The notes under the pieces are model-generated. The model was not told where the DNA came from. It searched no databases and saw only the letters and a list, made by a program, of their open reading frames with translations. A DNA stretch of 64,000 bases, from contig NZ_QLTT01000012.1 of the NCBI RefSeq assembly GCF_003269295.1, positions 253,455 to 317,454 of the forward strand. Reading direction: 5' to 3'. This document shows positions 34,720 to 42,897 of this stretch, one piece after another. Position numbers and translations under genes: made by a program. The stretch comes from Lentzea atacamensis (GTDB taxonomy: Bacteria > Actinomycetota > Actinomycetes > Mycobacteriales > Pseudonocardiaceae). How positions within the stretch are numbered: position 1 is the stretch's first letter; each line of letters opens with the position of its first letter.

Positions 34720-35621
34720 GCCGGCACCTCCGTCCTGGCCGTGGGCGCGACCTCGGTGCCCGCCGGGCGCCGCAGGTAGGCCAGCACCAGGTCTTCCAGG
34801 CCGACCGGGCTCGACTGCCAGCCAGGAGCCGCCGGCAGGCCACCGTCGCGCACGAGCAACGTCGTGTGCCGTTCGCTGTGAGTGGCCTCCACGACGGTGC
34901 CCGCCCTGTCGAGATCCGCCGTCGTGCGCGGGCCGACGAGCAACCGGTGCTCGTCCACCAGTGAGTCGATGTCCCCGGCGAGCGTGACCCTGCTGTGGTT
35001 GAGCACGATCAGGTGGTCGCAGACGCGTTCCAGCTCGGGCACGACGTGCGAGGAGAACAACACGGTCATGCCGTCGGCGGCGACCGCGCCCATCAAGGCT
35101 TGGAGGAACTCCAAGCGGGCAACCGGGTCGAGGCTGGCCATGGGCTCGTCGAGGACGAGCAGGTCCGGCCGCTTGGCCAACGCCAGCGCCAGCGCGACCT
35201 GAGCTTGCTGACCGCCGGAGAGCGCGCCGGCCTTGCGGTCGAGCGGGATCTCCAGCTGCGCCAGCCGCCGCTCGGCCAGCCCCTGGTCGAAGCGCAGGTT
35301 GCACGACCGGCCGAGGCGGAGCAGCTCCGCGACGGTGAAGTGCTTGTAGAGCGGGTGGTCCTGGGCGAGGAACCCGATGCGGGACAACACCTGCGGCGTG
35401 TTGGTGGCAGGAGACTCGCCCAGCACCTCGACGCTGCCCGTGGTGGGCGCGAGCAGACCCACGGCCAGGCGCAGGAACGTGCTCTTGCCGGCGCCGTTGG
35501 GACCCACGAGCGCCGTCACCCTGCCGGTCGGCACGGACAGGCTGCAGTCACGCAGCGCCCACGTCCGGCGGTAGCGCTTTCCCAGTCCGTCCGTCCGGAG
35601 CGCGTATTCGGTTGCTGTCAT
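34716..35621 (-). CDS. ABC transporter ATP-binding protein
   Basis: 301 residues. Walker A GPNGAGKST near residue 40, signature LSGGQQAQ near 138, Walker B LLVLDEPMASLD, and H-loop SSHVVPELE. The C-terminal 90 residues are a BcrA-like extension. Starts in the ATGA overlap with gntR and is coupled to the permease downstream, giving a regulator-ATPase-permease operon. Confidence 0.95.
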   Translation of the reverse strand: MTATEYALRTDGLGKRYRRTWALRDCSLSVPTGRVTALVGPNGAGKSTFLRLAVGLLAPTTGSVEVLGESPATNTPQVLSRIGFLAQDHPLYKHFTVAELLRLGRSCNLRFDQGLAERRLAQLEIPLDRKAGALSGGQQAQVALALALAKRPDLLVLDEPMASLDPVARLEFLQALMGAVAADGMTVLFSSHVVPELERVCDHLIVLNHSRVTLAGDIDSLVDEHRLLVGPRTTADLDRAGTVVEATHSERHTTLLVRDGGLPAAPGWQSSPVGLEDLVLAYLRRPAGTEVAPTARTEVPA

Positions 35622-36013
35622 GCGATGTTCTCATTCTTGGCTTGGTTGAGAGCTGCGGTGAAGAGCGCGTTGAGCGCCTGCTCGTCGAGGCCGGCGGCGC
35701 GTGCCCGGCCCAACCACGCCTCCAGGCCTCGCTGCAGCGAGGTGTAGGTGGCGGGCGAGATCGTGGCGGCCGGGGTCTCGTTGACGAAGGTGCCCTGTCC
35801 TGGACGCCCGGTGACCAGACCTTCCTGTTCCAGCTGGCGATAGGCCTTGGCCACCGTGTTCGGGTTGATCGCGACGGCCTCGGACACCTCGCGGATCAGA
35901 GGCAGCCGATCACCGGGCTTCAGGAAGCCCAGCAGCACGGCCTGCCGCACCTGGTGGACGAGCTGCAGGTAGGGCGGCACGCCCGAGCGACTGTCGATCC
36001 GGAAGACGAACAT
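35618..36013 (-). CDS. GntR family regulator, YtrA subfamily
   Basis: 131 residues. Winged helix at about 10-75: PPYLQLVHQVRQAVLLGFL, then LPLIREVSEAVAINPNTVAKAYRQLEQEG as the recognition region. The effector part is only about 45 residues, as in YtrA-type regulators that sit beside ABC transporters. AAGGGGA precedes the ATG. A large inverted repeat immediately upstream is its likely autoregulatory operator. Confidence 0.94.
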   Translation of the reverse strand: MFVFRIDSRSGVPPYLQLVHQVRQAVLLGFLKPGDRLPLIREVSEAVAINPNTVAKAYRQLEQEGLVTGRPGQGTFVNETPAATISPATYTSLQRGLEAWLGRARAAGLDEQALNALFTAALNQAKNENIA

Positions 36014-36021
36014 GTGGTCCC

Positions 36022-36059
36022 CTTTACTGCTTTACTAGTTCCCTAGTAAAGCAGTAAAG
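36022..36059 (-). promoter_or_regulatory. palindromic operator of the GntR-ABC operon
   Basis: Two perfect 17-bp arms (CTTTACTGCTTTACTAG and its complement) flank a 4-bp centre (36039-36042). Each arm itself contains TTTACT twice, 8 bp apart, so the site offers four half-sites in symmetrical order. It starts 9 bp upstream of the gntR start codon, covering the likely promoter. Binding by the adjacent YtrA-type regulator is inferred. Confidence 0.8.
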
Positions 36060-36156
36060 ATCAGCTCAGGACAAGGGGGCGCTGAGCTACGAGGAGTTCG
36101 GTCCGACCAAGCCGAGTGAGGCAGCGGAGCAGATCGCCCGGTTGTACGGTCCATGA
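36058..36156 (+). pseudogene. possible 3' remnant of an unknown gene
   Basis: A frame without a start codon, opening after TAA 36055-36057, reads DKGALSYEEFGPTKPSEAA then EQIARLYGP and stops at TGA 36156. It looks like the natural C-terminus of a real protein, but nothing of the rest remains; the GntR operator precedes it. The stop overlaps an ATG (36153) opening a 38-codon frame to 36269 with the cysteine/histidine run GGGNCHHECHQ. Either may be chance. I do not recognise the parent family. Confidence 0.25.
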
Positions 36157-36252
36157 CCGGAGAAGGCCTGCGCATGGACGCGAACGATCACGCCCGGCTG
36201 ATGCGTGCCGCGGGAGGTGGCAACTGCCACCACGAATGCCACCAAACGTCAA

Positions 36253-36284
36253 AGCCCCGGTTGCCATGATCGGCAACCGGGGCT
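36253..36284 (-). terminator. intrinsic terminator of tRNA-Ser(CGA)
   Basis: AGCCCCGGTTGCC and GGCAACCGGGGCT form a perfect 13-bp stem with a 6-nt loop, 8 bp beyond the tRNA 3' end. On the minus strand TTTGACGTTTGG follows. Confidence 0.85.
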
Positions 36285-36292
36285 CTGAACAG

Positions 36293-36377
36293 CGGTGGCG
36301 GTGGGATTTGAACCCACGGAGGCTTGCACCTCACACGCTTTCGAGGCGTGCTCCTTCGGCCGCTCGGACACGCCACC
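36293..36377 (-). tRNA. tRNA-Ser (anticodon CGA)
   Basis: Acceptor GGTGGCG (36377-36371) pairs with CGCCACC (36300-36294). The anticodon loop CTCGAAA lies between CACGC and GCGTG. A long variable arm and the T arm GTGGGTTCAAATCCCAC follow. Length 85 nt, CCA not encoded. Reads UCG. Confidence 0.96.
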
Positions 36378-36409
36378 GGTAAGAACAATACACAGCCGGA
36401 TCCAGCGGG

Positions 36410-36856
36410 TTAACGCTGGGTCCGGAAGAAGCGTTCGAGCAGGTCAGCGCACTCCTCTTCGAGCACACCGCCGTGCACCTCCGGCCGGTGGTTGAGCCGA
36501 CGGTCGCGAACGACGTCCCAGAGCGACCCCACAGCACCCGTCTTGGGCTCCCAGGCGCCGAAGACGAGACGAGAAACCCGCGCCAGCACCAGGGCGCCCG
36601 CGCACATCGTGCAGGGTTCCAACGTGACCGCGAGGGTGCAGCCGTCGAGGCGCCAGCCGTCGCCGTACTTGGTGGCCGCCTCGCGCAACGCCAGGATCTC
36701 GGCGTGCGCCGTCGGGTCGCCGAGTGCCTCACGGGCGTTGCAGGCTTCGGCGAGCACCGTGCCGTCGGGCGCGAAGACGACGGCGCCGATCGGGACGTCG
36801 GCACCGGCACCGGTGGCCGCCTGGATGGCCCTGCGGACGAGGTCGGAGTCGTTCAC
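36410..36856 (-). CDS. tadA: tRNA adenosine(34) deaminase
   Basis: Converts wobble adenosine of tRNA-Arg(ACG) to inosine. 148 residues with the deaminase zinc site HAE (His51, Glu53) and PCTMC (Cys82, Cys85), and the C-terminal RRLNHRPEV region for tRNA binding. GTG 36856 overlaps the stop of the upstream gene (GTGA). A fragment of the substrate tRNA-Arg(ACG) gene occurs at the right end of this window. Confidence 0.96.
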   Translation of the reverse strand: MNDSDLVRRAIQAATGAGADVPIGAVVFAPDGTVLAEACNAREALGDPTAHAEILALREAATKYGDGWRLDGCTLAVTLEPCTMCAGALVLARVSRLVFGAWEPKTGAVGSLWDVVRDRRLNHRPEVHGGVLEEECADLLERFFRTQR

Positions 36857-37341
36857 GCCTGGATCGTGTCGAGCAGCTTCGTGAACTCGTCGATGAAGCC
36901 GATGCGCTGGGCGATCATCTGGAGCTGCTCGTCCGGGTAGAGGTCGACCTGGTCGACGATGATCTGGAGCTCGTGCGCGGGCATGCCGAGGTCGGACAGC
37001 ACCCCGAGATCGCCCTCCGGCCAGAGCTCGGTGTCCTCCTCGTCCGGCGGTTCGACGCGCAGGAGGTCCAGGACGTCGGCCGCGATGTCGTAGTCCAGGG
37101 CGGCGGCCGCGTCGGAGAGCAGCAACGCCACGCCGCCCGGCACGGGGCGCAGGATGATGAAGAACTCGTCGTCGACCGCGAGCAGACCGAACACGGCGCC
37201 GGTCGACCTCAGTTGGCGCAGCTGTGTGATCGCCGCGTCCAGCTCCGACAGCGCGGAGCTGTCCATCCTGCTGCACCGCCAACGGCCGTCCTCCCGGACG
37301 ACCGCGACCGCGAAGCCGTTGACCGGCTCCTGCTCTGTCAT
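36853..37341 (-). CDS. tRNA adenosine deaminase-associated protein
   Basis: 162 residues, acidic. GFAVAVVREDGRWRCSRMD and EFFIILRPVPGGVALLLSDA match the actinobacterial family found directly upstream of tadA; its role is not known. TACGGT lies 6 nt before the ATG with no ribosome site, so the mRNA may be leaderless. Coupled to tadA by a GTGA overlap. Confidence 0.9.
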   Translation of the reverse strand: MTEQEPVNGFAVAVVREDGRWRCSRMDSSALSELDAAITQLRQLRSTGAVFGLLAVDDEFFIILRPVPGGVALLLSDAAAALDYDIAADVLDLLRVEPPDEEDTELWPEGDLGVLSDLGMPAHELQIIVDQVDLYPDEQLQMIAQRIGFIDEFTKLLDTIQA

Positions 37342-37401
37342 GAGCACACCGTAGGGCCCAGACGACCTTCCCGGTAGCTGAGGTGGTGCGACTATCGAAG
37401 G

Positions 37402-38607
37402 ATGAGCACAAACACGCCGGACCCCCGTTTCGTCGGACTGCTCGAGGGGGCGCGCTCGCTGCAGCCCCGCACGGTGGCGCTTCGCAGGCAGATCCACCGC
37501 CATCCTGAACAGGGACTTCAGCTCCCCAGGACGCAGGCGGCCATCCTGCACGCGTTGGACGGGCTGCCGCTCAAGGTCACGAAGGGTGAGTCGACCACCT
37601 CGGTGGTGGCGGTGCTCGAGGGTGATCGGCCCGGGCCGACCGTGCTCCTGCGCGGCGACATGGACGGGCTGCCGCTCCAGGAGGACACCGGGCTGTCCTA
37701 CGCGTCCGAAGTGGACGGGAACATGCACGCGTGCGGGCACGACACGCACGTGGCGATGCTGGCCTCGTCCGCGCGACTGCTCTCCGACCGCAGGGACGCG
37801 CTCAGGGGCAAGGTGCTCTTCATGTTCCAGCCGGGCGAGGAGGGTCATCACGGCGCCCGGTACATGATCGAGGAAGGCCTGCTCGACGACGGCGTGGAGA
37901 AGGCGTTCGCGCTGCACATCACGTCCAAGATGAAGTCGGGCGTGGTGACGTGCCGGCCCGGGCCGATCATGGCGTCCGCGGACACGTTCCACATCCACGT
38001 GAAGGGACGCGGCGGGCACGGGGCGATGCCGCACAACGCCCTGGACCCGGTGCCGGCCGCCGCGGCGATGGTCGGCGCGATCCAGACGATGCTCGGGCGC
38101 CGGATCAGCGTGCACGAGCCGGCCGTGGTGACGGTCGCGCAGATCAACGCCGGTACGACGACGAACATCATCCCGGAGACGGCCACGCTGGACGGGACGA
38201 TCAGGACGTTGTCCGAGGCCACGCGCAAAGAGGTGCACAAGGAGCTCAAGCAGGTCGTCAAGCACACGGCCGCCGCCCACGGGTGCCACGCCGAGGTCAG
38301 CATCGTGCCGGGGTATCCGGTGACGGTGAACGACGACCAGGTCGGGCAGCACGTCGTGGACCTGGCGGCGAAGGCGATGGGGCCGACCTGGAGCGAGCCG
38401 ATGCAGGATCCGCTGATGGGTGCGGAGGACTTCTCGTACGTGCTGCAACGGGTGCCTGGCGCGCTGGCGTTCCTCGGAGCGTGCCCGCGGGGGATCGACC
38501 TGGACGAGGCCGCTCCCAACCACTCGAACCGCGTGTTGTTCGACGAGGCGGCGATGGAGCACGGCGTGGCGATGTACGCGGCGTTCGCGCTGGACGCACT
38601 CCGGTAG
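37402..38607 (+). CDS. M20 family amidohydrolase
   Basis: 401 residues. LRRQIHRHPEQGLQLPRTQ opens the peptidase domain, then LLRGDMDGLPL, HACGHDTHVAM (metal ligands), PGEEGHHGARYM and, in the dimerisation domain, RGGHGAMPHNALDP. MGAEDFSYVLQRVPGA near the end supplies further ligands. Such enzymes remove acyl groups from amino acids such as hippurate or N-acetyl-amino acids; the substrate is open. GAAGG lies directly before the ATG. Single gene, divergent from tadA. Confidence 0.93.
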   Translation: MSTNTPDPRFVGLLEGARSLQPRTVALRRQIHRHPEQGLQLPRTQAAILHALDGLPLKVTKGESTTSVVAVLEGDRPGPTVLLRGDMDGLPLQEDTGLSYASEVDGNMHACGHDTHVAMLASSARLLSDRRDALRGKVLFMFQPGEEGHHGARYMIEEGLLDDGVEKAFALHITSKMKSGVVTCRPGPIMASADTFHIHVKGRGGHGAMPHNALDPVPAAAAMVGAIQTMLGRRISVHEPAVVTVAQINAGTTTNIIPETATLDGTIRTLSEATRKEVHKELKQVVKHTAAAHGCHAEVSIVPGYPVTVNDDQVGQHVVDLAAKAMGPTWSEPMQDPLMGAEDFSYVLQRVPGALAFLGACPRGIDLDEAAPNHSNRVLFDEAAMEHGVAMYAAFALDALR

Positions 38608-38629
38608 TTCCGAGCACGGGTCGCACGGA

Positions 38630-39580
38630 ATGATGGGCGCCGTGCGAGACGTGTGCGTGATCGGACTGGGACTGATCGGCGGCTCCGTGCTGCGGGCCGC
38701 CAATGCTGCCGGGCGCACCGTGTGGGGTGCGACCGCCAGCAAGGACGACGCGGACAAGGCGCGCGCTGAGGGCTTCGACATCACGAGCATCGACGAGGCC
38801 CTCAGCCGCGACGCCGAGGCGCTCGTCGTGCTCGCGGTGCCGCTGCCCGCGCTGCCGGACCTTCTGCGCAAGATCCCCAAGGGCACCCGCCTCACGGACG
38901 TCACCAGCGTCAAGGGCCCCGTCCACGACGCCGTGCACCGGTACGCGCCCGAAGTTCGCTTCGTCGGCGGGCACCCCATGGCGGGCACGAGCCGCAGCGG
39001 CTGGGACGCGGGCTCGGACACCCTCTTCCAGGGCGCGGCCTGGGTCGTCACGCCCGAGGAAGCCGACGATCACCTCAACGACGTCATGCAGCTCGCGCTC
39101 GATCTCGGCGCCCACGTCGTCCCGACCACGCCGGAGGAGCACGACGAGGCGGTCGCGCGGATCAGCCACCTCCCGCACGTCATGGCGGCGATCCTGGCCG
39201 CGGTTGGCGCGGACGGCGGACCGCTGGCGATGGCGCTCGCGGCAGGCAGCTTCGGCGACGGCACGCGGGTCGCGGGCAGCAGGCCGGAACTCGTCCGCGC
39301 GATGTGCGAGGGGAACCGGGACGCGCTCCTGATGGCTGTCGACGACGCGCTCGGCAGGCTCGGGGCGGCGCGAGGGTCGCTCGCGTCGACCGGCGGTCTC
39401 GCCAAGACGATCGAGGCCGGCCACGACGGCAGAAACATGCTGGTCAACCAGCCGCAACGGACGCCGATCACCATCGACCTGACCAAGCCGGGAGCACTGG
39501 CTGCACTGCGGAACCTCGGGTCGCGCGGCGGACGCGTCGTTGGGCTGAACGGCAGCACCGCCACAGCGGAAACATCGTAG
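38630..39580 (+). CDS. tyrA: prephenate dehydrogenase
   Basis: Oxidises prephenate to 4-hydroxyphenylpyruvate for tyrosine synthesis. 316 residues. CVIGLGLIGGS near residue 10 is the NAD-binding loop; FVGGHPMAGTSRSGWD near residue 112 holds the catalytic His and substrate contacts; SHLPHVMAA in the C-terminal half also fits TyrA. No ACT domain, as expected for actinobacterial forms. Start candidates ATG 38630, ATG 38633 and GTG 38642 differ by four residues. Stop codon overlaps the -10 box of the next gene. Confidence 0.93.
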   Translation: MMGAVRDVCVIGLGLIGGSVLRAANAAGRTVWGATASKDDADKARAEGFDITSIDEALSRDAEALVVLAVPLPALPDLLRKIPKGTRLTDVTSVKGPVHDAVHRYAPEVRFVGGHPMAGTSRSGWDAGSDTLFQGAAWVVTPEEADDHLNDVMQLALDLGAHVVPTTPEEHDEAVARISHLPHVMAAILAAVGADGGPLAMALAAGSFGDGTRVAGSRPELVRAMCEGNRDALLMAVDDALGRLGAARGSLASTGGLAKTIEAGHDGRNMLVNQPQRTPITIDLTKPGALAALRNLGSRGGRVVGLNGSTATAETS

Positions 39581-39589
39581 GGTCGCCGG

Positions 39590-41149
39590 GTGGATCGACG
39601 GACGCTCGCCGGTGGACTCGGTGGCCTCGCGCTCGTCGTCGCCGCTGTCGTGGCGCTGCGCACGGGCGATGCGCCGGACACGTTGAAGCGCGAGATCGAC
39701 GACGGCGTTGAGGCCGTGCAGCAGCAGGAGCCCGTGAAGCCCGCCAACGCCAGGGCTCAGGCGCTCGACGCGGACGCGCTGCAGATCGCGTGGAACGGCT
39801 CGGCGTCGGCCTACGAGGTGCGCTGGAACGGCAACGAACAGCTCGTGCCCGGCCCCGAGGTCGAAATTCCGGGACTGAGCCCCGAAGAGCAGGTCGAGGT
39901 CGAGATCCGGGCGGTCAGCGCCACCGGCAGGCGGTCGGAACCGCTCAAGATCGCCGCGACGCCCAAGGACCTCTACGACGACAAGTGGGACGACCAGCTC
40001 GTCGGGCAGGTGGACAGGTTCGACGGGCCGGAGGCGCTCGACCCGAGGAAGTGGCGGATCGAGGCGGAGCCCGAGTGCCTGGGGCTGCGGCCGTTCGGGC
40101 CGAGCAAGCGCATCGACGTCGACTGCTCGATGGCCGCGTTCCAGTCGAACACGCCCATCCGGTTCGGAGTGCCGGCGAGCGACGGCGCGACCGGCAGAGC
40201 GGTCATCAGCGTCGCGGGTGCGGTTGAATCGAGCCACGTGCAGCTCACGCTGCTGCCCGCCCCTTGGCAGTACCTCAACGAGACCGACAACCAGCCCCGC
40301 GGAGCGGTCAGTCTCGACATCACCACCCAGGGCACGCGGATCGTCGCGGACCCCGACCTGCCCCGCACCGGCAAGCAGGTCCAGCTCGGCGACGCGCCGC
40401 TGACCGGGCTCGTGGCGGGCGTGCGGCACCGGTGGGAGATGCGGGTGCTTCCCGACGCGGTCCTCGCGCTGCGAGACGGTGTCGTGGTCGCCTACGAGCC
40501 GGTGGCCATCAAGGAACCGGTGGTCCACCCCAGGATCCGCATCGACGGCGGCGGCTTCCTGGACGCGTTCGGCGTCGGCGGTGTACCGGAACGCTGCCTG
40601 CCCACCGAGGTCATCCCGCTGCTGCGGGACGCGGAGGTGCCGGAGGACGCGGTCGCGGCCAAGATCGTCACGCCGGAACCGGGCAACCAGGTCGGGGTCA
40701 CCGACCTCCCGGCCGGCACCAGGAAGGTCGCGGCGGCCCACCCGGCTCAGCTCGTGGTCTTCCGCAAGCCGGAGAGCCGTCCCGGCACCCTGCCGAAGCT
40801 CGCGGACCGGCCGGGCGGGATCAAGATCGGCGGGCCCAGACTGCACGTCATGCACGAGGACGGCAGCAGGCCACCGCAGCCCCTCCCGCACCACGGCCGC
40901 ATCCTCGTCACGGCCGAGATCAACGCCATCGGGCACCGCGGCATCGAGCTCGAGCTCGACGGCAGGCGGATCGTCGCGCTGCCGACCAACGAGCAGGGCG
41001 CAGCAGTACCGGGAAGGCACGAGTTCTGGCTCGACGCGAAGAAGTTGGCTCCCGGGTCGCACGCTCGGCTCAAGCTGAGCGTCCTTCCGGCGGACCATGG
41101 TGAACCCGTTACCACCGAAACCGTGTTCGAGCTGGGCAAAACGCCTTAG
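39590..41149 (+). CDS. exported or membrane-anchored protein of unknown function, paralogue A
   Basis: 519 residues, GTG start with TAGGGT 6 nt upstream and no ribosome site (leaderless layout; the TAG is the tyrA stop). Residues about 5-24 are a single hydrophobic anchor. Residues about 55-125 resemble a fibronectin III domain (ALQIAWNGSASAYEVRWNG, VEIRAVSATGRRSEP). The remaining 390 residues are beta-rich and look like lectin or jellyroll modules (RHRWEMRVLPDAVLALRDG). I do not recognise the family. The next gene has the same architecture. Confidence 0.8.
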   Translation: MDRRTLAGGLGGLALVVAAVVALRTGDAPDTLKREIDDGVEAVQQQEPVKPANARAQALDADALQIAWNGSASAYEVRWNGNEQLVPGPEVEIPGLSPEEQVEVEIRAVSATGRRSEPLKIAATPKDLYDDKWDDQLVGQVDRFDGPEALDPRKWRIEAEPECLGLRPFGPSKRIDVDCSMAAFQSNTPIRFGVPASDGATGRAVISVAGAVESSHVQLTLLPAPWQYLNETDNQPRGAVSLDITTQGTRIVADPDLPRTGKQVQLGDAPLTGLVAGVRHRWEMRVLPDAVLALRDGVVVAYEPVAIKEPVVHPRIRIDGGGFLDAFGVGGVPERCLPTEVIPLLRDAEVPEDAVAAKIVTPEPGNQVGVTDLPAGTRKVAAAHPAQLVVFRKPESRPGTLPKLADRPGGIKIGGPRLHVMHEDGSRPPQPLPHHGRILVTAEINAIGHRGIELELDGRRIVALPTNEQGAAVPGRHEFWLDAKKLAPGSHARLKLSVLPADHGEPVTTETVFELGKTP

Positions 41150-41158
41150 CGTGACCGC

Positions 41159-42880
41159 ATGAAGCGGGTCGCCTTCGCCGTCGCAGGGCTCGCGTTGGTG
41201 GTCGGCGTGGTCTTGCTGCGCGACACCGACGGGGGCGAGTCGACCTTGCCCACGGCTCCCCCGCCGCCGACGAAGCTGAAGCCGTTCGAGGCGGAGCAGG
41301 TGCTCGTGCCAGGCCCAACGGGTCGTCCGAGCGCACCGGCGAACGTCGTCGCGCGCACCGGCCACCACAAGATCCAGCTCAACTGGTCCGGCGACGCCCC
41401 CGCCTACGAGGTGCGCTGGGGCGAGCGGACCAAGCTCGTCACCAGGCCGGGCACGCAGCTCAACGGCCTGGAGAACGAGCGCGAGCAGCAGATCGAGATC
41501 CGCTCGGTCGACTCGTTCGGCCAGCGGTCCCAGCCCGCGAAGACCAAGGCGACACCCCGCGCGGACAGCGCCCAGTACACGTTCGTCGACCGCTTCGACC
41601 AGACAGACGAACCCGACCTGCAACGCTGGCGGCTCGCCAAGCGCACCGACTGCGCCCGCGCGACGTCGGGAGACGGCGAGGACCACGACCGGCTGGTCGT
41701 CAGCAGCAGCTGCGGTACGCGAGCGGTGTCGTTGAGGTCGCGCACACCGTTCGTCCGCAGCGACGACGAAAGCCGGTTCGTGATCGAGACCGACGCCCCG
41801 AGCACCGGCGGCAAGCTGCTGCTGGATCTCGTGCCCGGCCCGGTGAGCGTCCAGGGCGATCCGGTGCTGCCCAACGCCATCCGCGCGACCGTCTCCACCG
41901 ACGCCTCCGGCAACTCGATCGTCGAGCTCGCCCCGAACGGCACCGCGACCAAGGCCATCCCGGCCGCGGTGCCGGGCGTGACCGTGCGCTGGGAGATCGT
42001 GCTGACGAAGAACGGCACACAGGTCACCCGTGACGGCGAAGTCGTCGCCACCAGCCCGTTCGTGCCGGAGTGGCGCGAGGCGACGGCACTGGTCGGCGTC
42101 GCGGCACTCGCGGGCGACCGGATCCGCGCCGGCATCGACCTCATCGGCTACCGGACCGCCAAGGCCGACGCGCCGCCCGCCGTGCCCACGCCGCAGGTGC
42201 GCGTCGACGGCCCGGTCAGCAGTGCCCTGCCGATCCCGGACGTCACCGCTGGCCAGCTGCGCATCGCGCTGATCCCGTCGAGGGAGAGCGAGCCGGTGGC
42301 TGCTGTGAAGATCAACGGCATCGAGGTGCCGCTGCGCCCCGCCGTGCCTGGCACGCCGTGGAAACCGGGCGCGGAGTACCCGGCCGTCGCCGACCTGCCC
42401 AAAGAGGCCTTCACCGACAACCTCAACGTCGCGCTGGTGACGCGGGAACGCATCCAGGTCACTCACACCGACGTCGAACTCACCGGCGCCAAGAGCCCTC
42501 CGCAGCGCCAGTCCGGCACACCGCTCGTCGACGCACGGCCGGTGCTCGCCGACCCCGTTCCCGAGGTCCTCGACGCGAGCGGCCAGCCCATCGAGAACGG
42601 CGCCGCGTTCAACCGGGGACGAGTGGTCCTGGAGGTCCGCATCAGCGCCCTCGACTCGGCCGTCGCGGGTCTCGCCGGGTTCGAGGTGCGGCTCGACGGC
42701 ACCCACGTCGCGACCGTGCCGACCACGGCGGACGGACCGGCCGCCGCCGGCCGGTGGCGGATTTCACTGAACACCGCACAACTGGCGGCGGGTGCGCATG
42801 CGGTCGAGGTCAGGGCCTTCAGCACCGATCCAGAAGTGCACCCCGAAACGGGTTATGTTCCCTTCTTGTTGAAGCCCTAG
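41159..42880 (+). CDS. exported or membrane-anchored protein of unknown function, paralogue B
   Basis: 573 residues; one hydrophobic N-terminal segment, a Pro-rich spacer (TAPPPPTKLKPF), then a fibronectin III-like domain (HHKIQLNWSGDAPAYEVRWG, IEIRSVDSFGQRSQP) aligned with that of paralogue A. The long C-terminal region shows VTVRWEIVLTKNGTQVTRDG, like the matching stretch in A, and ends in a surface-like GRWRISLNTAQLAAGAHAVE segment. TAGCGT lies 6 nt upstream of the ATG, again overlapping the previous stop. Function unknown; a cell-surface or carbohydrate-binding role is only an inference. Confidence 0.8.
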   Translation: MKRVAFAVAGLALVVGVVLLRDTDGGESTLPTAPPPPTKLKPFEAEQVLVPGPTGRPSAPANVVARTGHHKIQLNWSGDAPAYEVRWGERTKLVTRPGTQLNGLENEREQQIEIRSVDSFGQRSQPAKTKATPRADSAQYTFVDRFDQTDEPDLQRWRLAKRTDCARATSGDGEDHDRLVVSSSCGTRAVSLRSRTPFVRSDDESRFVIETDAPSTGGKLLLDLVPGPVSVQGDPVLPNAIRATVSTDASGNSIVELAPNGTATKAIPAAVPGVTVRWEIVLTKNGTQVTRDGEVVATSPFVPEWREATALVGVAALAGDRIRAGIDLIGYRTAKADAPPAVPTPQVRVDGPVSSALPIPDVTAGQLRIALIPSRESEPVAAVKINGIEVPLRPAVPGTPWKPGAEYPAVADLPKEAFTDNLNVALVTRERIQVTHTDVELTGAKSPPQRQSGTPLVDARPVLADPVPEVLDASGQPIENGAAFNRGRVVLEVRISALDSAVAGLAGFEVRLDGTHVATVPTTADGPAAAGRWRISLNTAQLAAGAHAVEVRAFSTDPEVHPETGYVPFLLKP

Positions 42881-42897
42881 TGGCTCACTATGGGGAC

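Noticed and set aside
38297..42706. 1469-codon open frame on the minus strand
   Set aside because: It runs antisense to four well-supported genes, is rich in Arg/Gly/Val/Asp/His as expected from reverse reading of GC-rich codons, and shows no domain.
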